The notes: generated by a model from the letters alone, not told the origin. 64,000 nucleotides of DNA from Aquirufa nivalisilvae (GCF_004307455.1 NZ_SEWX01000005.1:372001-436000); one strand, 5' to 3'. Counted from the stretch's first letter, positions 20,663-30,706 are shown. Made by a program: numbers and translations.

Positions 20663-21877
20663 ATGTCGAAAAAGGTAATTGTAATTGGTGCAGGTGGTGT
20701 AGGAAACGTGGTAGTGAAGAAATGCGCTATGAATCCCCAGTTTTTTTCTGAAGTGGTATTGGCTTCAAGAACTTTATCAAAATGTGATGCCATTGCTCTA
20801 GAAGCAAAAAACATTGGGCTTCCAATCGAAATTAAAACACGTCGGGTTGACGCGGATTCTGTTCCAGAATTAATCCAGTTGTTTACAGAGGAAAAGCCAT
20901 ATATGGTCATCAATGTGGCTTTGCCATATCAAGATTTAACCATCATGGATGCCTGTTTAGCTACTGGAGTTCATTACTTGGATACGGCCAATTATGAGCC
21001 TAAAGATGAAGCCAAATTTGAATATTCATGGCAATGGGCTTACCAAGAAAGATTTAAAGAAGCGGGATTAATGGCATTATTGGGCTGTGGTTTTGATCCG
21101 GGGGTGACGGGTGTTTATACAGCTTATGCTAATAAGCATTATTTCGATGAAATGCATTATTTAGATATCATCGACTGTAATGCTGGAGATCATGGTAAAG
21201 CTTTTGCTACTAACTTTAATCCGGAAATTAATATTCGGGAGATTACTCAAAAAGGTAAATATTGGGAAAATGGTCAATGGGTAGAAATTGATGCTATGTC
21301 CATTCATAAACCTATCGAATATCCCAATATTGGACCAAAGGAATCCTATTTATTATATCATGAGGAGTTAGAGTCTTTAACTAAAAACTTTCCTTCATTG
21401 AAGCGAGCTCGCTTCTGGATGACATTTGGTCAGGCTTATTTAACTCATTTAGACGTATTGCAAAATGTTGGGATGACTTCTATACAGCCAATTAAATTCA
21501 ATGGTATGGATATTGTCCCATTGGAATTTTTGAAAGCTGTACTTCCAGAGCCTGGAACATTAGGTGAGAATTATTCTGGCCAGACTTCCATTGGTTGTCA
21601 GATTAAGGGGCTTAAAGATGGACAGGACACCACGTATTATGTGTATAATAACTGTCACCATGCTGAATGCTACAAAGAAGTTCAGGCGCAAGGAGTTAGC
21701 TACACAACAGGGGTTCCAGCCATGATTGGTGCTAGCTTAATGATTCAGGGAGAATGGATGAAACCTGGAGTATATAATGTAGAGGAGTTTAATCCAGATC
21801 CGTTTATGGAGATGTTAAATATTCATGGCTTACCATGGCATGAATTGCACAATATCACACTTCCACATGAGTATTAG
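20663..21877 (+). CDS. Carboxynorspermidine/carboxyspermidine dehydrogenase (saccharopine dehydrogenase family)
   Basis: 404 residues. N-terminal Rossmann motif VIGAGGVGNVV (residues 6-16); the family block LLGCGFDPGVTGVYTAYA and a cysteine-rich segment VYNNCHHAECYKEV are typical of carboxynorspermidine synthase (CANSDH) rather than of lysine-pathway saccharopine enzymes. It reductively joins aspartate semialdehyde to a diamine (putrescine or diaminopropane) using NADPH. The decarboxylase for its product overlaps its 3' end, which fixes the pathway. Confidence 0.9.
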   Translation: MSKKVIVIGAGGVGNVVVKKCAMNPQFFSEVVLASRTLSKCDAIALEAKNIGLPIEIKTRRVDADSVPELIQLFTEEKPYMVINVALPYQDLTIMDACLATGVHYLDTANYEPKDEAKFEYSWQWAYQERFKEAGLMALLGCGFDPGVTGVYTAYANKHYFDEMHYLDIIDCNAGDHGKAFATNFNPEINIREITQKGKYWENGQWVEIDAMSIHKPIEYPNIGPKESYLLYHEELESLTKNFPSLKRARFWMTFGQAYLTHLDVLQNVGMTSIQPIKFNGMDIVPLEFLKAVLPEPGTLGENYSGQTSIGCQIKGLKDGQDTTYYVYNNCHHAECYKEVQAQGVSYTTGVPAMIGASLMIQGEWMKPGVYNVEEFNPDPFMEMLNIHGLPWHELHNITLPHEY

Positions 21878-23015
21878 ACCTCTAGCAGTATTTCCTGCCA
21901 TACCTTCTCCTTGTTTTGTCTTAGAAGAGAACTTGTTGCTGAAAAATCTTAGATTGCTTCAACGAGTTCAACAAGAAGCAGGTATTGAAATTATATGTGC
22001 CTTAAAAGGATTCTCTTTTTATCATGAATTTCCTTTGGTACGTCAGTATTTAGCAGGAGCTACAGCTAGTTCATTGCATGAAGCTCGTTTGGCTTTTGAA
22101 GAAATGAAGGTGAAGTGCCATGTCTATTCACCAGCTTATTTGGAAAAGGAATTTGAAGAATTAGCTTCTTATACAAGTCACTTGTCTTTTAATTCGCTGA
22201 ATCAATATCAGCAGTTTTATCATCGTGCGGCACAAAAGGGGATATCATGTGGAATTCGTATTAATCCCGAATATGCTGAAGTAGAAACAGACATGTATAA
22301 TCCTTGTGTTCCTGGGTCTAGGTTGGGAATTCGTCGGTCTGATATTGGAGAAACATTGCCAGAAGGAATAGAAGGTTTACATTCACATACTTTATGTGAA
22401 AATGATTCTTTCGTTTTGGAGAGAACCTTGGCTGTTATTAATGAAAAATTTGGTGATTTATTACATCAGATAAAATGGTTAAATCTCGGAGGTGGGCATT
22501 TGATAACGCGAGCAGATTATCAAGTAGATCATTTAATTCAAGTTCTGACTCGCTTTAAAACTAAATACCCTAATTTATCGATTATTTTAGAACCAGGATC
22601 AGCTGTAGGCTGGCAAACTGGATTTCTAAAGTCAACTGTTTTAGATATAGTTCACTCAGCAGGAATTGATGTAGCTATTTTAGATGTGTCTTTTGCGGCA
22701 CATATGCCTGATACTTTAGAAATGCCTTATAAACCCCGAATTCGATTTGCTGATTCAGAACCAGTTGCTGGAAAGCCAACGTATCGATTTGGAGGCATGA
22801 CTTGTCTAGCTGGAGATTATTATGGTGACTATTCTTTTGATGAACCCTTACAAATAGGAGATGAAATCATTTTGGAAGATATGATTCATTATACTATGGT
22901 GAAAACGACAACCTTCAATGGTGTTAACTTACCAAGCATTGGTAAATTAGATCAGGATCAGAACTTCGTGTTATTTAAGAGTTTCGGTTACGAGTCGTTT
23001 AAAGATCGATTGTAG
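21867..23015 (+). CDS. nspC: Carboxynorspermidine/carboxyspermidine decarboxylase
   Basis: 382 residues from the ATG at 21867, which overlaps the previous stop by 11 bases; an upstream ATG at 21825 would add a tail read out of frame from the partner gene and is less likely. Fold type III PLP decarboxylase: the PLP lysine is in ICALKGFSFY (about residue 41), and later EPGSAVGW and GGMTCLAGDYYGDY, with the catalytic cysteine in the latter. It removes CO2 to give spermidine or norspermidine. Located directly after the dehydrogenase, forming a complete two-step polyamine module. Confidence 0.92.
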   Translation: MSIRPLAVFPAIPSPCFVLEENLLLKNLRLLQRVQQEAGIEIICALKGFSFYHEFPLVRQYLAGATASSLHEARLAFEEMKVKCHVYSPAYLEKEFEELASYTSHLSFNSLNQYQQFYHRAAQKGISCGIRINPEYAEVETDMYNPCVPGSRLGIRRSDIGETLPEGIEGLHSHTLCENDSFVLERTLAVINEKFGDLLHQIKWLNLGGGHLITRADYQVDHLIQVLTRFKTKYPNLSIILEPGSAVGWQTGFLKSTVLDIVHSAGIDVAILDVSFAAHMPDTLEMPYKPRIRFADSEPVAGKPTYRFGGMTCLAGDYYGDYSFDEPLQIGDEIILEDMIHYTMVKTTTFNGVNLPSIGKLDQDQNFVLFKSFGYESFKDRL

Positions 23016-23056
23016 ATTATCAATTTCTATGATTGAATTTGCAGCTATTTCCGTTT

Positions 23057-23089
23057 AGATTTGTCAAATTTTTGAAATTTGACAAATCT
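23057..23089. repeat. Perfect 15-bp inverted repeat with TTG loop
   Basis: AGATTTGTCAAATTT, a three-base loop, then its exact complement. It lies 42 bases after the nspC stop. It is followed by no T-run on the plus strand, so it is a weak conventional terminator for nspC but could stop transcripts from both sides. It may also be a copy of a dispersed intergenic palindrome. Confidence 0.7.
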
Positions 23090-23151
23090 CTTGGGCGAAT
23101 CTCTAGCTCAAATTTCATTGACAAGTCTATTTGAAAACTTCCCCAACAAAA

Positions 23152-23203
23152 AAATGTAGATCGAAGAACTGAATTTTCATTCTACATTCTTCAATCTACA
23201 TTT
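23152..23203. repeat. 17-bp inverted repeat with one mismatch
   Basis: Arms 23152-23168 and 23187-23203 (AAATGTAGATCGAAGAA against TTCTTCAATCTACATTT) enclose 18 bases that also contain TTCTACATT, a partial third copy. It sits 6 bases beyond the tRNA-Ala 3' end, so it may terminate or shape that transcript. Its origin is unknown. Confidence 0.65.
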
Positions 23204-23209
23204 CACCAG

Positions 23210-23283
<74 letters not shown>

Positions 23284-23333
23284 CTTTTACGGATTGCAAA
23301 TGTCATGATTTTTAATCTAAAATGCAATATGGC

Positions 23334-23855
23334 CTAAAAATTAACCCGAACGCCTATGCCACCTTGAACGTGGAAAAAGAATGGATTGGGAGCTATTTCA
23401 TTGTAAAAACCGATCTCACCAAAGAAAGATAAATTCGGTGCATCAACAGGATAGAATTCAATTCCACCTACTGCAGCTGCCCCAAATCCGCCATTATTAG
23501 TAGGAGTAGTACTACCTTTAGTATACAAATCCCTAGATGTATATTGTGGGCCAAAGCCATAATAGGTATGGATATCGGAATTTACTAAAGTGGGATGATG
23601 CCATAGATACAAGGCATTCATGGTAAATCCAATATTCTTAAACGTTCCATCCTTATAGTTTCTATCTGTTCCCCACAAGCCTCCATAAGCTCCAATATTT
23701 ACTTCTACGGCATTAATTCCATTACTTAAATATTTCCGAGCCATGAATCCCCCTGGTTCACCAATTCTGAAACCAGAAGCCCATTCTTGAATTTGCCCAA
23801 AAGCAAAGTTGGAGAGACAAGTAAATAAAAGGATGAAAAGGCTCTTTTTAAACAT
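23334..23855 (-). CDS. Small outer-membrane beta-barrel-like protein, unknown function
   Basis: 173 residues with a Sec signal peptide (LSNFAFGQ, about residue 21). The mature part has alternating aromatic and glycine-rich strands and ends in GGIGVRVNF with terminal phenylalanine, as in small eight-strand outer-membrane barrels. I do not recognise a specific family. It starts 4 bases after the hisC stop and may be read from the his transcript, though no link to histidine synthesis is evident. Confidence 0.75.
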   Translation of the reverse strand: MFKKSLFILLFTCLSNFAFGQIQEWASGFRIGEPGGFMARKYLSNGINAVEVNIGAYGGLWGTDRNYKDGTFKNIGFTMNALYLWHHPTLVNSDIHTYYGFGPQYTSRDLYTKGSTTPTNNGGFGAAAVGGIEFYPVDAPNLSFFGEIGFYNEIAPNPFFFHVQGGIGVRVNF

Positions 23856-23859
23856 ATAG

Positions 23860-24909
23860 TTAAGAATAAAATTCTTGCATCTTTTGAATTAGTATATCGT
23901 TTTCCTCTGGTAGACCAACTGTAATTCGGATGGAACTTTCACATAAAGTCACATTAGAACGGTTTCTAGTAATGACTTGTTGTGAAATTAAATAATCAAA
24001 TAACTCTTGCGCCTTTTCCATTTTAACCAATATAAAATTAGCTTGTGAAGGAAAGATACGAATCACTTGAGGCATAGCTTCCAACTTTGAAATTAACGTA
24101 TTTTTTGCATGATTTATTTGTTGAATAGAATTAATTAAAAAATCTCTATTCCTTAAAGCCTCTAAAACCAATGCTTGAGTGGCACCTCCAATATTATATG
24201 GGGGCTTAATTTTGTTTAAAATTTGAATTATTTGTGGATTTGCAAATGCCATTCCCAAACGTAAAGAGGCCAATCCATAAGCCTTTGAAAGCGTTTGCAT
24301 GACAATTACATTGGGGTATTTATCCAATTCAGTAATGAAACTAGGTTCATCGGAAAAATCAATATAGGCTTCATCTATGATGACAAACCCTTGTTGGAAC
24401 TTCTCTATGATTTGATAAATATCACTTCGATTAATTTTATTTCCTGTTGGGTTATTCGGTGAACAAATAAAGATTATCCGTGTGTCTTCTTTGACAGTCG
24501 ACAATATTTGTTCAACGTCTAATTGATATTCCTTTGTTAGTGGAACGGATAAAATGTTGACATGATTAATAGATGCACTCACTTCATACATCCCATACGT
24601 TGGCGGGCATAGAATAATGGAATTGGCCTGTCCAGCACAAGTCATTCGGATAATCAGGTCAATAGCTTCATCAGATCCATTTCCAATAAATATTTGCTCT
24701 GCCGGAATTTGCTTAATATCAGACAACTCTTCCTTAATTTCCCATTGCATGGGATCAGGATAACGATTCCAATTTTCTGAAAGGGGAGAGCCTAATGGAT
24801 TTTCATTTGCATCTAAAAATATACCTTCCTTACCTTTAAATTCATCTCTAGCTGATGAATAAGGTTTCAAATTCCAAATATGTGGTAAAATGATGGATTG
24901 ATAATTCAT
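23860..24909 (-). CDS. hisC: Histidinol-phosphate aminotransferase
   Basis: 349 residues. Class I/II aminotransferase with the N-terminal FLDANENPLGSP and the PLP lysine in TLSKAYGLASLRLG (about residue 209); SPNNPTGN is also present. It transfers an amino group from glutamate to imidazole-acetol phosphate. Its ATG overlaps the hisD stop by 4 bases. Confidence 0.96.
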   Translation of the reverse strand: MNYQSIILPHIWNLKPYSSARDEFKGKEGIFLDANENPLGSPLSENWNRYPDPMQWEIKEELSDIKQIPAEQIFIGNGSDEAIDLIIRMTCAGQANSIILCPPTYGMYEVSASINHVNILSVPLTKEYQLDVEQILSTVKEDTRIIFICSPNNPTGNKINRSDIYQIIEKFQQGFVIIDEAYIDFSDEPSFITELDKYPNVIVMQTLSKAYGLASLRLGMAFANPQIIQILNKIKPPYNIGGATQALVLEALRNRDFLINSIQQINHAKNTLISKLEAMPQVIRIFPSQANFILVKMEKAQELFDYLISQQVITRNRSNVTLCESSIRITVGLPEENDILIQKMQEFYS

Positions 24910-26177
24910 GAACGTGTATTTAATCGAATTGCCACGGCATTAGCATGCGCCTGTAACGATTCAGCCTCTGCCATGTCAATGATACTTTGACCTAAAACTT
25001 CTAAGCCAGCTTGACTGATACTTTGAAGTGTAATTTTTTTCTGAAAACTCGCCAAGTTTACACCTGAATAAGCTTTCGCGAAACCATTGGTAGGTAAGGT
25101 ATGATTGGTTCCCGAAGCGTAATCTCCAGCTGCCTCTGGGGTAAAATTACCTAGAAAAATGGACCCTGCATTCACAATGTGATCAGCAAATTCCTCTGGT
25201 TGATCACAGGCTAATATCAAGTGTTCAGCGGCATATTCATTCAATAGTTGAATGGCCTCATGTCTATCTTTCACCAAAATAGCCTTAGAATTAGTCAAGG
25301 CTTGTAAAGCTAAATCCTTCCTATCCAATAACTGTACTTGCTTTTCTAATTCCTTTTGTGTTTTTTCAATGAATGCTTCTTCCAATGCCACTAAAAATAC
25401 TTGAGAATCAACTCCATGTTCAGCTTGTGATAATAAATCTGCAGCTACATAGGCTGGATTGGCCATCTTATCTGCATATACGGCCACTTCTGAAGGTCCA
25501 GCAGGCATGTCAATGGCTATTCCTTTATGATTCGCATACATTTTAGCAGCGGTCACATATTGATTACCAGGACCAAAAATCTTATAAACTTTTGGGATGG
25601 ATTCTGTACCTAAAGCCATAGCTGCAATAGCTTGCGCTCCACCCACCTTTGCCATTTTGGTGACTCCACATAGTTGTGCCGTATAAAATATGGCTGGATG
25701 AACGGCTGGTGTACATAAAACAATTTCCTTACAGCCTGCTATTTGGGCAGGAATGGCCAACATCAATATGGTAGAAAACAAAGGTGCTGTTCCACCTGGA
25801 ATATAGATACCCACTTTTTCAATTGGACTAGCTTTTTGCCAGCAAACCACTCCTGGGCTTGTTTCTATTTTTTGAGATACAAACTGCTGAGATTCATGAA
25901 AAGTATGAATATTAGCATAAGCTTGCTGAATGGCTTTTTTCAACGAAGCAGGAACTTGATCTGCTAATTCAGATATTTCCTGTTGGCTATACAAAATGTC
26001 CTGAATTTCCCTTTTTTCAAATTTCAACGTTAAATCGCGCAAAGCTTGATCTTGTTGAGTTTCAACTTGAGTGAATATCCCTTCAATGATTTGATCCAAA
26101 GATTGGGCATCTAGGCTGGGTCTTTGACAAATTTGAACAAAGGTGTCTACAGAAGGATATTTAATAAAAGGAATCAT
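24906..26177 (-). CDS. hisD: Histidinol dehydrogenase
   Basis: 423 residues. Signature YIPGGTAPLFSTILM, zinc-site region AGPSEVAVYAD, SQAEHGVDSQ and TPEAAGDYASGTNHTLPT are present. It oxidises histidinol twice to histidine with NAD. It lies 1 base after hisG and overlaps hisC by 4 bases, so hisG-hisD-hisC are tightly coupled. Confidence 0.97.
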   Translation of the reverse strand: MIPFIKYPSVDTFVQICQRPSLDAQSLDQIIEGIFTQVETQQDQALRDLTLKFEKREIQDILYSQQEISELADQVPASLKKAIQQAYANIHTFHESQQFVSQKIETSPGVVCWQKASPIEKVGIYIPGGTAPLFSTILMLAIPAQIAGCKEIVLCTPAVHPAIFYTAQLCGVTKMAKVGGAQAIAAMALGTESIPKVYKIFGPGNQYVTAAKMYANHKGIAIDMPAGPSEVAVYADKMANPAYVAADLLSQAEHGVDSQVFLVALEEAFIEKTQKELEKQVQLLDRKDLALQALTNSKAILVKDRHEAIQLLNEYAAEHLILACDQPEEFADHIVNAGSIFLGNFTPEAAGDYASGTNHTLPTNGFAKAYSGVNLASFQKKITLQSISQAGLEVLGQSIIDMAEAESLQAHANAVAIRLNTRS

Positions 26178-26178
26178 A

Positions 26179-27042
26179 CTAAAGAATCATTTTCTCAATA
26201 GGTAACACTAAAATTCCTTGAGCACCAGCTTCTCGCAAAGACTCGATGATTTCCCAGAAATCATTTTCAGAAATAACAGAATGTAAAGAATACCAACCTT
26301 TTTCAGCGAGAGGAACTCGAGATGGAGATTTCATTCCCGGTAATAGCGCTATGATTTTGTCTAAATTCTTTTCTTCAGCATTTAAAACAACATATTTGGC
26401 ATTTTGACCTCTTTGTACTGAATCAATTCGAAAAGTAAGTTTATCTAAAATGCTGGTCTTCTCAGCAGTTAATGATTTGTTGGAAATCAATACGGCCTGA
26501 CTTTTAAATACTTCTGCGACTTCTTTTAATCCATTGCTTAAAAGTGTTCCACCCGTAGAAACAATATCACAAATTCCTTCCGCTAGTCCTATGCTTGGTG
26601 CAATCTCCACTGAACCTGAGATCTCATGTGTATGAGCAGTAACACCTTTTGATTTTAAAAAAGTATTAGTCAAGTTAGGGTAGGAGGTTGCTATATTTTT
26701 TCCCTCAAAATAACTTAAGTCTGTATATACCTCATTTCTTGGGATAGCTAAGGATAAGCGACATTTTGAAAATCCTAATTCCTTAACAATCTCAACGTCT
26801 TTACGATTTTCTTCTAATACATTCAGACCAATAACTCCTAAATCAGCTACTCCATCCTCTACATATCCAGGGATATCATCATCTCTAAGGAATAAAAACT
26901 CTATTGGGAAATTGCTTGAGATTGAGCGTAATTTAGATCCGCCCGACTCAAACTTAATTCCACATTCTTTAAATAATTTCAATGAATCGTCACTTAATCT
27001 TCCTGATTTCTGAACTGCGATTCTTATGTTGGTATTGCTCAT
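26179..27042 (-). CDS. hisG: ATP phosphoribosyltransferase, long form
   Basis: 287 residues, the long HisG form with a C-terminal regulatory domain, so no HisZ is required. Motifs IRIAVQKSGRLSDDSLKLFK at the N-terminus and GTLLSNGLKEV with the substrate loop near residue 170. It makes the first step of histidine synthesis and is usually inhibited by histidine through the C-terminal ACT-like domain. No attenuator peptide rich in histidine codons is seen upstream. Confidence 0.96.
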   Translation of the reverse strand: MSNTNIRIAVQKSGRLSDDSLKLFKECGIKFESGGSKLRSISSNFPIEFLFLRDDDIPGYVEDGVADLGVIGLNVLEENRKDVEIVKELGFSKCRLSLAIPRNEVYTDLSYFEGKNIATSYPNLTNTFLKSKGVTAHTHEISGSVEIAPSIGLAEGICDIVSTGGTLLSNGLKEVAEVFKSQAVLISNKSLTAEKTSILDKLTFRIDSVQRGQNAKYVVLNAEEKNLDKIIALLPGMKSPSRVPLAEKGWYSLHSVISENDFWEIIESLREAGAQGILVLPIEKMIL

Positions 27043-27065
27043 ATTCGTATTTTTCCTAAAATAGA

Positions 27066-27090
27066 CAAGCCCCGAAATTTTCGAGGCTTG
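27066..27090 (-). terminator. Terminator between pyruvate dehydrogenase E2 and hisG
   Basis: Stem CAAGCC/GGCTTG with inner pairing CGA/TCG, lying between the E2 stop (27104) and the hisG start (27042). On the minus strand the hairpin is followed by TCTATTTTAGG, a moderate U-rich tract. Confidence 0.6.
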
Positions 27091-27103
27091 CCATTATTTT
27101 TGT

Positions 27104-28714
27104 TTAGATAAACATCTTAATGGGATCCTCTAGATACTGTTTTAATGTTAGTAAAAAAGCAGCACCTGTTGCACCATCTACCACGCGATGGTCACAAGTC
27201 AAGGTTAATTTCATAATATTAGTTGCATAGAATTGACCATTCTTTACACCTACTGTTTCTTTAATACCACCTACAGCCAAAATACATGATTCTGGAGAGT
27301 TGATAATAGATGTGAATTGATCAATTCCAAACATGCCTAAGTTGCTGACAGTAAATGTATTACCTTCCCAATCTTTAGGTTGCAATTGTTTGTTTTTAGC
27401 TTTTCCACCTAATTCTTTTGCTTCCGCAGAAATCTGTGCAATGGATTTCTCACTTGCAAAACGAATAACTGGCACTAATAATCCATCTTCTACAGCTACG
27501 GCCATTCCAATGTGAACATGCTTATTAACCCGAATTCGATCTTCCATCCAGTATGAATTAACTTTTGGATGTTTAACGAGTGATAAAGCTACCGCTTTGA
27601 TAACCATGTCATTAAATGATATTTTGACAGGCAATACTTCATTCATGCTAACACGTGCTTCCATGGCTTTATCCATGTTAATTTCCATGGTTAGATAAAA
27701 CTCTGGAGCACTGAATTTAGACTCAGACAAACGTCTAGCGATTGTCTTGCGCATTTGGCTATTAGGAATATCTTCGAAACTCTCTTCTCCAGAAATGAAG
27801 TTACCCGTAGCTCCACCCGCGTTAGGTTTGTAGTTTTCAACGTCAGATTTGGTTATTCTTCCACCATCACCTGTTCCTTGTAACCAATTAAGATTAATAT
27901 TCTTTTCTTTCGCTAATGCTTTAGCTAGGGGAGAAGCTTTAATTATTCCACCTTTTGAATCAGCTTGTATTCCAGAAGTTGTAGCCTTCGCTTCAGGTGC
28001 TTTTGGAGCCTCCTTCACAGGCGCTGGAGCAGCTACCGCTACAGGAGCAGCAGGCGCTGGTGCAGCTGGGGTAGCTGCTTGTTGTAAGATTGGTTGAAAA
28101 TCAGTTCCTGGTTCTCCCACAATCATGATGATACCATCTACAATGACACCTTCACCTTCTTTGGCTCCAATGTATAAAATAGTTCCATCTTCATAGTTTT
28201 CTAATTCCATAGTAGCCTTGTCAGTTTCAACCTCGGCAATGATATCACCAGATTTAACTACATCACCTACTTGCTTTAACCATTTAGCTATGACACCTTC
28301 CACCATAGTATCACTCATCTTTGGCATTCTTACTGCTTTTGCAGGAATTGAACTTAGATCAACTGCAGGTGCAGCAGGAGCGGCAGCTATAGGAGCTGCT
28401 TCAGGTGCAGGACTAGCTTCCACAGCCGCAACTGGAGCTGCTGGTGCACCAGCTAATAAACTAGAGTAATCTTCACCTGGAGTACCAACGATGGCAATAA
28501 TTCCATCAACAGGAACCGCTTCGCCTACTTTAACTCCAATATATAATAATGTTCCATCCTCGTAATTTTCCAACTCCATTGTTGCCTTATCGGTTTCTAC
28601 CTCAGCAATAATGTCACCAGATTTGATTACATCACCCTCTTTCTTTAGCCAATTAGCGATCACACCTTCAACCATGGTATCGCTCATCTTGGGCATTCTA
28701 ATTACTTCAGCCAT
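27104..28714 (-). CDS. Pyruvate dehydrogenase complex E2, dihydrolipoamide acetyltransferase
   Basis: 536 residues. Two tandem lipoyl domains (about 1-78 and 130-207), each with lysine in ETDKATME, separated by Ala/Pro linkers; a peripheral-subunit binding domain near 255-295 (ASPLAKALAKEKNINL); then the catalytic domain ending near DHRVVDGATGAAFL with the His-Asp active site. It transfers acetyl groups to CoA. E1 and E3 genes are not adjacent. A -7 element lies at 28734-28741. Confidence 0.94.
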   Translation of the reverse strand: MAEVIRMPKMSDTMVEGVIANWLKKEGDVIKSGDIIAEVETDKATMELENYEDGTLLYIGVKVGEAVPVDGIIAIVGTPGEDYSSLLAGAPAAPVAAVEASPAPEAAPIAAAPAAPAVDLSSIPAKAVRMPKMSDTMVEGVIAKWLKQVGDVVKSGDIIAEVETDKATMELENYEDGTILYIGAKEGEGVIVDGIIMIVGEPGTDFQPILQQAATPAAPAPAAPVAVAAPAPVKEAPKAPEAKATTSGIQADSKGGIIKASPLAKALAKEKNINLNWLQGTGDGGRITKSDVENYKPNAGGATGNFISGEESFEDIPNSQMRKTIARRLSESKFSAPEFYLTMEINMDKAMEARVSMNEVLPVKISFNDMVIKAVALSLVKHPKVNSYWMEDRIRVNKHVHIGMAVAVEDGLLVPVIRFASEKSIAQISAEAKELGGKAKNKQLQPKDWEGNTFTVSNLGMFGIDQFTSIINSPESCILAVGGIKETVGVKNGQFYATNIMKLTLTCDHRVVDGATGAAFLLTLKQYLEDPIKMFI

Positions 28715-28733
28715 TATCTTATTTTTAAAAATC

Positions 28734-28741
28734 CAAAATTA
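28734..28741 (-). promoter_or_regulatory. Candidate -7 element for E2 gene
   Basis: TAATTTTG on the minus strand fits TAnnTTTG, 20 bases before the E2 ATG. It overlaps by one base a small AAGCTT...AAGCTT hairpin just upstream. Confidence 0.5.
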
Positions 28742-28786
28742 AGCTTTAGAAGCTTGTTTCGAAAACTATTATGTAAAAATATTTGA

Positions 28787-30574
28787 TTAATCTAATTTTA
28801 AAACTGCCATGAATGCTTCTTGTGGGATTTCTACATTACCTACTTGACGCATTCGCTTTTTACCTTTCTTCTGCTTTTCTAATAACTTTCTTTTTCGAGA
28901 AATATCACCACCATAACATTTGGCAAGTACATCCTTTCTTAAAGCTTTTACTGTTTCACGAGCAATAATCTTTTGACCAATAGCTGCTTGAATAGCTATT
29001 TCAAATTGTTGTCTAGGTAATAATTCACGTAATTTCTCACATAAACGTTTTCCCCAATCGTAGGCCTTATCACGATGTACGATTGCTGACAATGCATCTA
29101 CTTTTTCACCATTTAACATGATATCCAATTTAACCATGTTACCTGGTTCATATCCTTTATATTCATAATCCAAAGACGCGTAACCTCTGGAAATGGTTTT
29201 TAAACGATCAAAGAAATCAAATACTACTTCCGACAAAGGCATATCAAAAGTAAGTTCTACTCGGTCCGTGGTCAAATAAATTTGATTAATTAAAATTCCA
29301 CGTTTATCCATGCAAAGACTCATAATAACACCTGTATATTCTGATTTGGTGATAATCTGAGCTTTAATATATGGTTCCTCGATGATGTTAATCAAATTGG
29401 GTTCAGGTAAATCACTCGGTGCTGATACCCACAATTCCTCATTCGCAGTTGTTAAAACTTTGAACTTTACTGACGGTACAGTAGTAATCACCGTCATATC
29501 AAACTCACGCTCTAAACGTTCCTGTACAATTTCCATGTGCAGCATGCCCAAGAAACCGCAACGAAACCCAAAGCCTAAAGCCATGGATGTCTCTGGTTCC
29601 CAAACTAATGAAGCATCATTTAATTGCAACTTCTCCATGGCATCTCTTAAATCCTCGAATTCAGATGTTTCTACTGGATAGATACCTGCAAAAACCATAG
29701 GTTTTACCTCTTCAAATCCTTGAATAGCAGATTTGCATGGGTTAGCTACATGGGTAATAGTATCACCTACTTTAACTTCTTTTGCCTCTTTGATACCTGA
29801 AATAAGATAACCTACATCTCCCGTTTTAATAATTGACTTAGGTTCTTGCTCTAATCCAAGTGTGCCGATTTCATCGGCAAAGTATTCCTTTCCTGTATTC
29901 ATGAATTTAACACGATCTCCTTTTCGTATCTCACCATTATATACACGGAATATTACTTCTATTCCACGATAGGAATTAAATGTTGAATCAAAAATTAGCG
30001 CTTGTAAGGGCTCTTCAGGGTTTCCTTTGGGAGCTGGGATGCGGGTAACTACGGCATCTAAAATATCTTGAATTCCAATACCTTCTTTTCCTGAAGCATG
30101 GATGATATCTTCTTTTTTGCAACCAATTAAATCAATAATTTGATCCGAAACTTCCTCAGGCATAGCACCTGGCAAGTCTATTTTATTCAAGACTGGAATG
30201 ATTTCCAAATCGTGATTGATTGCCAAATATAAATTGGAAATGGTCTGCGCTTCTATACCTTGAGACGCATCAACAATTAATAATGCACCTTCACAAGCAG
30301 CAATGGATCGAGAAACTTCATAAGAGAAATCGACGTGGCCAGGTGTATCAATTAAATTAAATGTATAAATCTCCCCGTCTTTGGGATATTGCATCTGAAT
30401 AGCATGAGATTTAATAGTAATTCCACGCTCTCTTTCTAAATCCATATCATCCAAAAGCTGATTCATCATATCTCGCTTTTGAACTGTATTCGTGAATTCA
30501 ATTAATCGATCGGCCAAGGTGCTTTTTCCGTGATCAATATGGGCGATGATGCAAAAATTACGAAGGTTCTTCAT
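28787..30574 (-). CDS. lepA: Elongation factor 4 (back-translocating GTPase)
   Basis: 595 residues. GTPase motifs AHIDHGKST (G1), [10 protein letters not shown] (G3) and VLNKIDLP (G4), EF-G-like domains II, III and V, and the LepA-specific C-terminal domain ([21 protein letters not shown]). It reverses translocation or aids ribosome assembly under stress. The transcript leader looks long, about 125 bases, from the -7 element at 30707-30714, and includes a hairpin at 30639-30664. Confidence 0.97.
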   Translation of the reverse strand: MKNLRNFCIIAHIDHGKSTLADRLIEFTNTVQKRDMMNQLLDDMDLERERGITIKSHAIQMQYPKDGEIYTFNLIDTPGHVDFSYEVSRSIAACEGALLIVDASQGIEAQTISNLYLAINHDLEIIPVLNKIDLPGAMPEEVSDQIIDLIGCKKEDIIHASGKEGIGIQDILDAVVTRIPAPKGNPEEPLQALIFDSTFNSYRGIEVIFRVYNGEIRKGDRVKFMNTGKEYFADEIGTLGLEQEPKSIIKTGDVGYLISGIKEAKEVKVGDTITHVANPCKSAIQGFEEVKPMVFAGIYPVETSEFEDLRDAMEKLQLNDASLVWEPETSMALGFGFRCGFLGMLHMEIVQERLEREFDMTVITTVPSVKFKVLTTANEELWVSAPSDLPEPNLINIIEEPYIKAQIITKSEYTGVIMSLCMDKRGILINQIYLTTDRVELTFDMPLSEVVFDFFDRLKTISRGYASLDYEYKGYEPGNMVKLDIMLNGEKVDALSAIVHRDKAYDWGKRLCEKLRELLPRQQFEIAIQAAIGQKIIARETVKALRKDVLAKCYGGDISRKRKLLEKQKKGKKRMRQVGNVEIPQEAFMAVLKLD

Positions 30575-30638
30575 TTATGTTAATATATGTTTTACCTAGA
30601 AATGGAATCGATGTATTTAATTCTTATTCTTGGCAATT

Positions 30639-30664
30639 GGAATTCATATTTACCATGACATTCC
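30639..30664 (-). promoter_or_regulatory. Hairpin in the lepA leader
   Basis: Stem GGAAT-TCAT against ATGA-(C)-ATTCC with a 7-base loop and one bulge, midway in the presumed lepA 5' leader. No known riboswitch is recognised in it. Confidence 0.4.
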
Positions 30665-30706
30665 GTCTATTTAAAATCAATACTAGGAAAGTATATTTCC
30701 ACCTTA

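Noticed and set aside
23057-23203. A CRISPR array in the nspC to tRNA gap
   Set aside because: The two inverted repeats differ from each other and there are no regularly spaced direct repeats or cas genes.
27849-28469. Alanine-rich open frames antisense to the E2 gene
   Set aside because: They are shadows of the Ala/Pro linkers and lipoyl domains of the dihydrolipoamide acetyltransferase.
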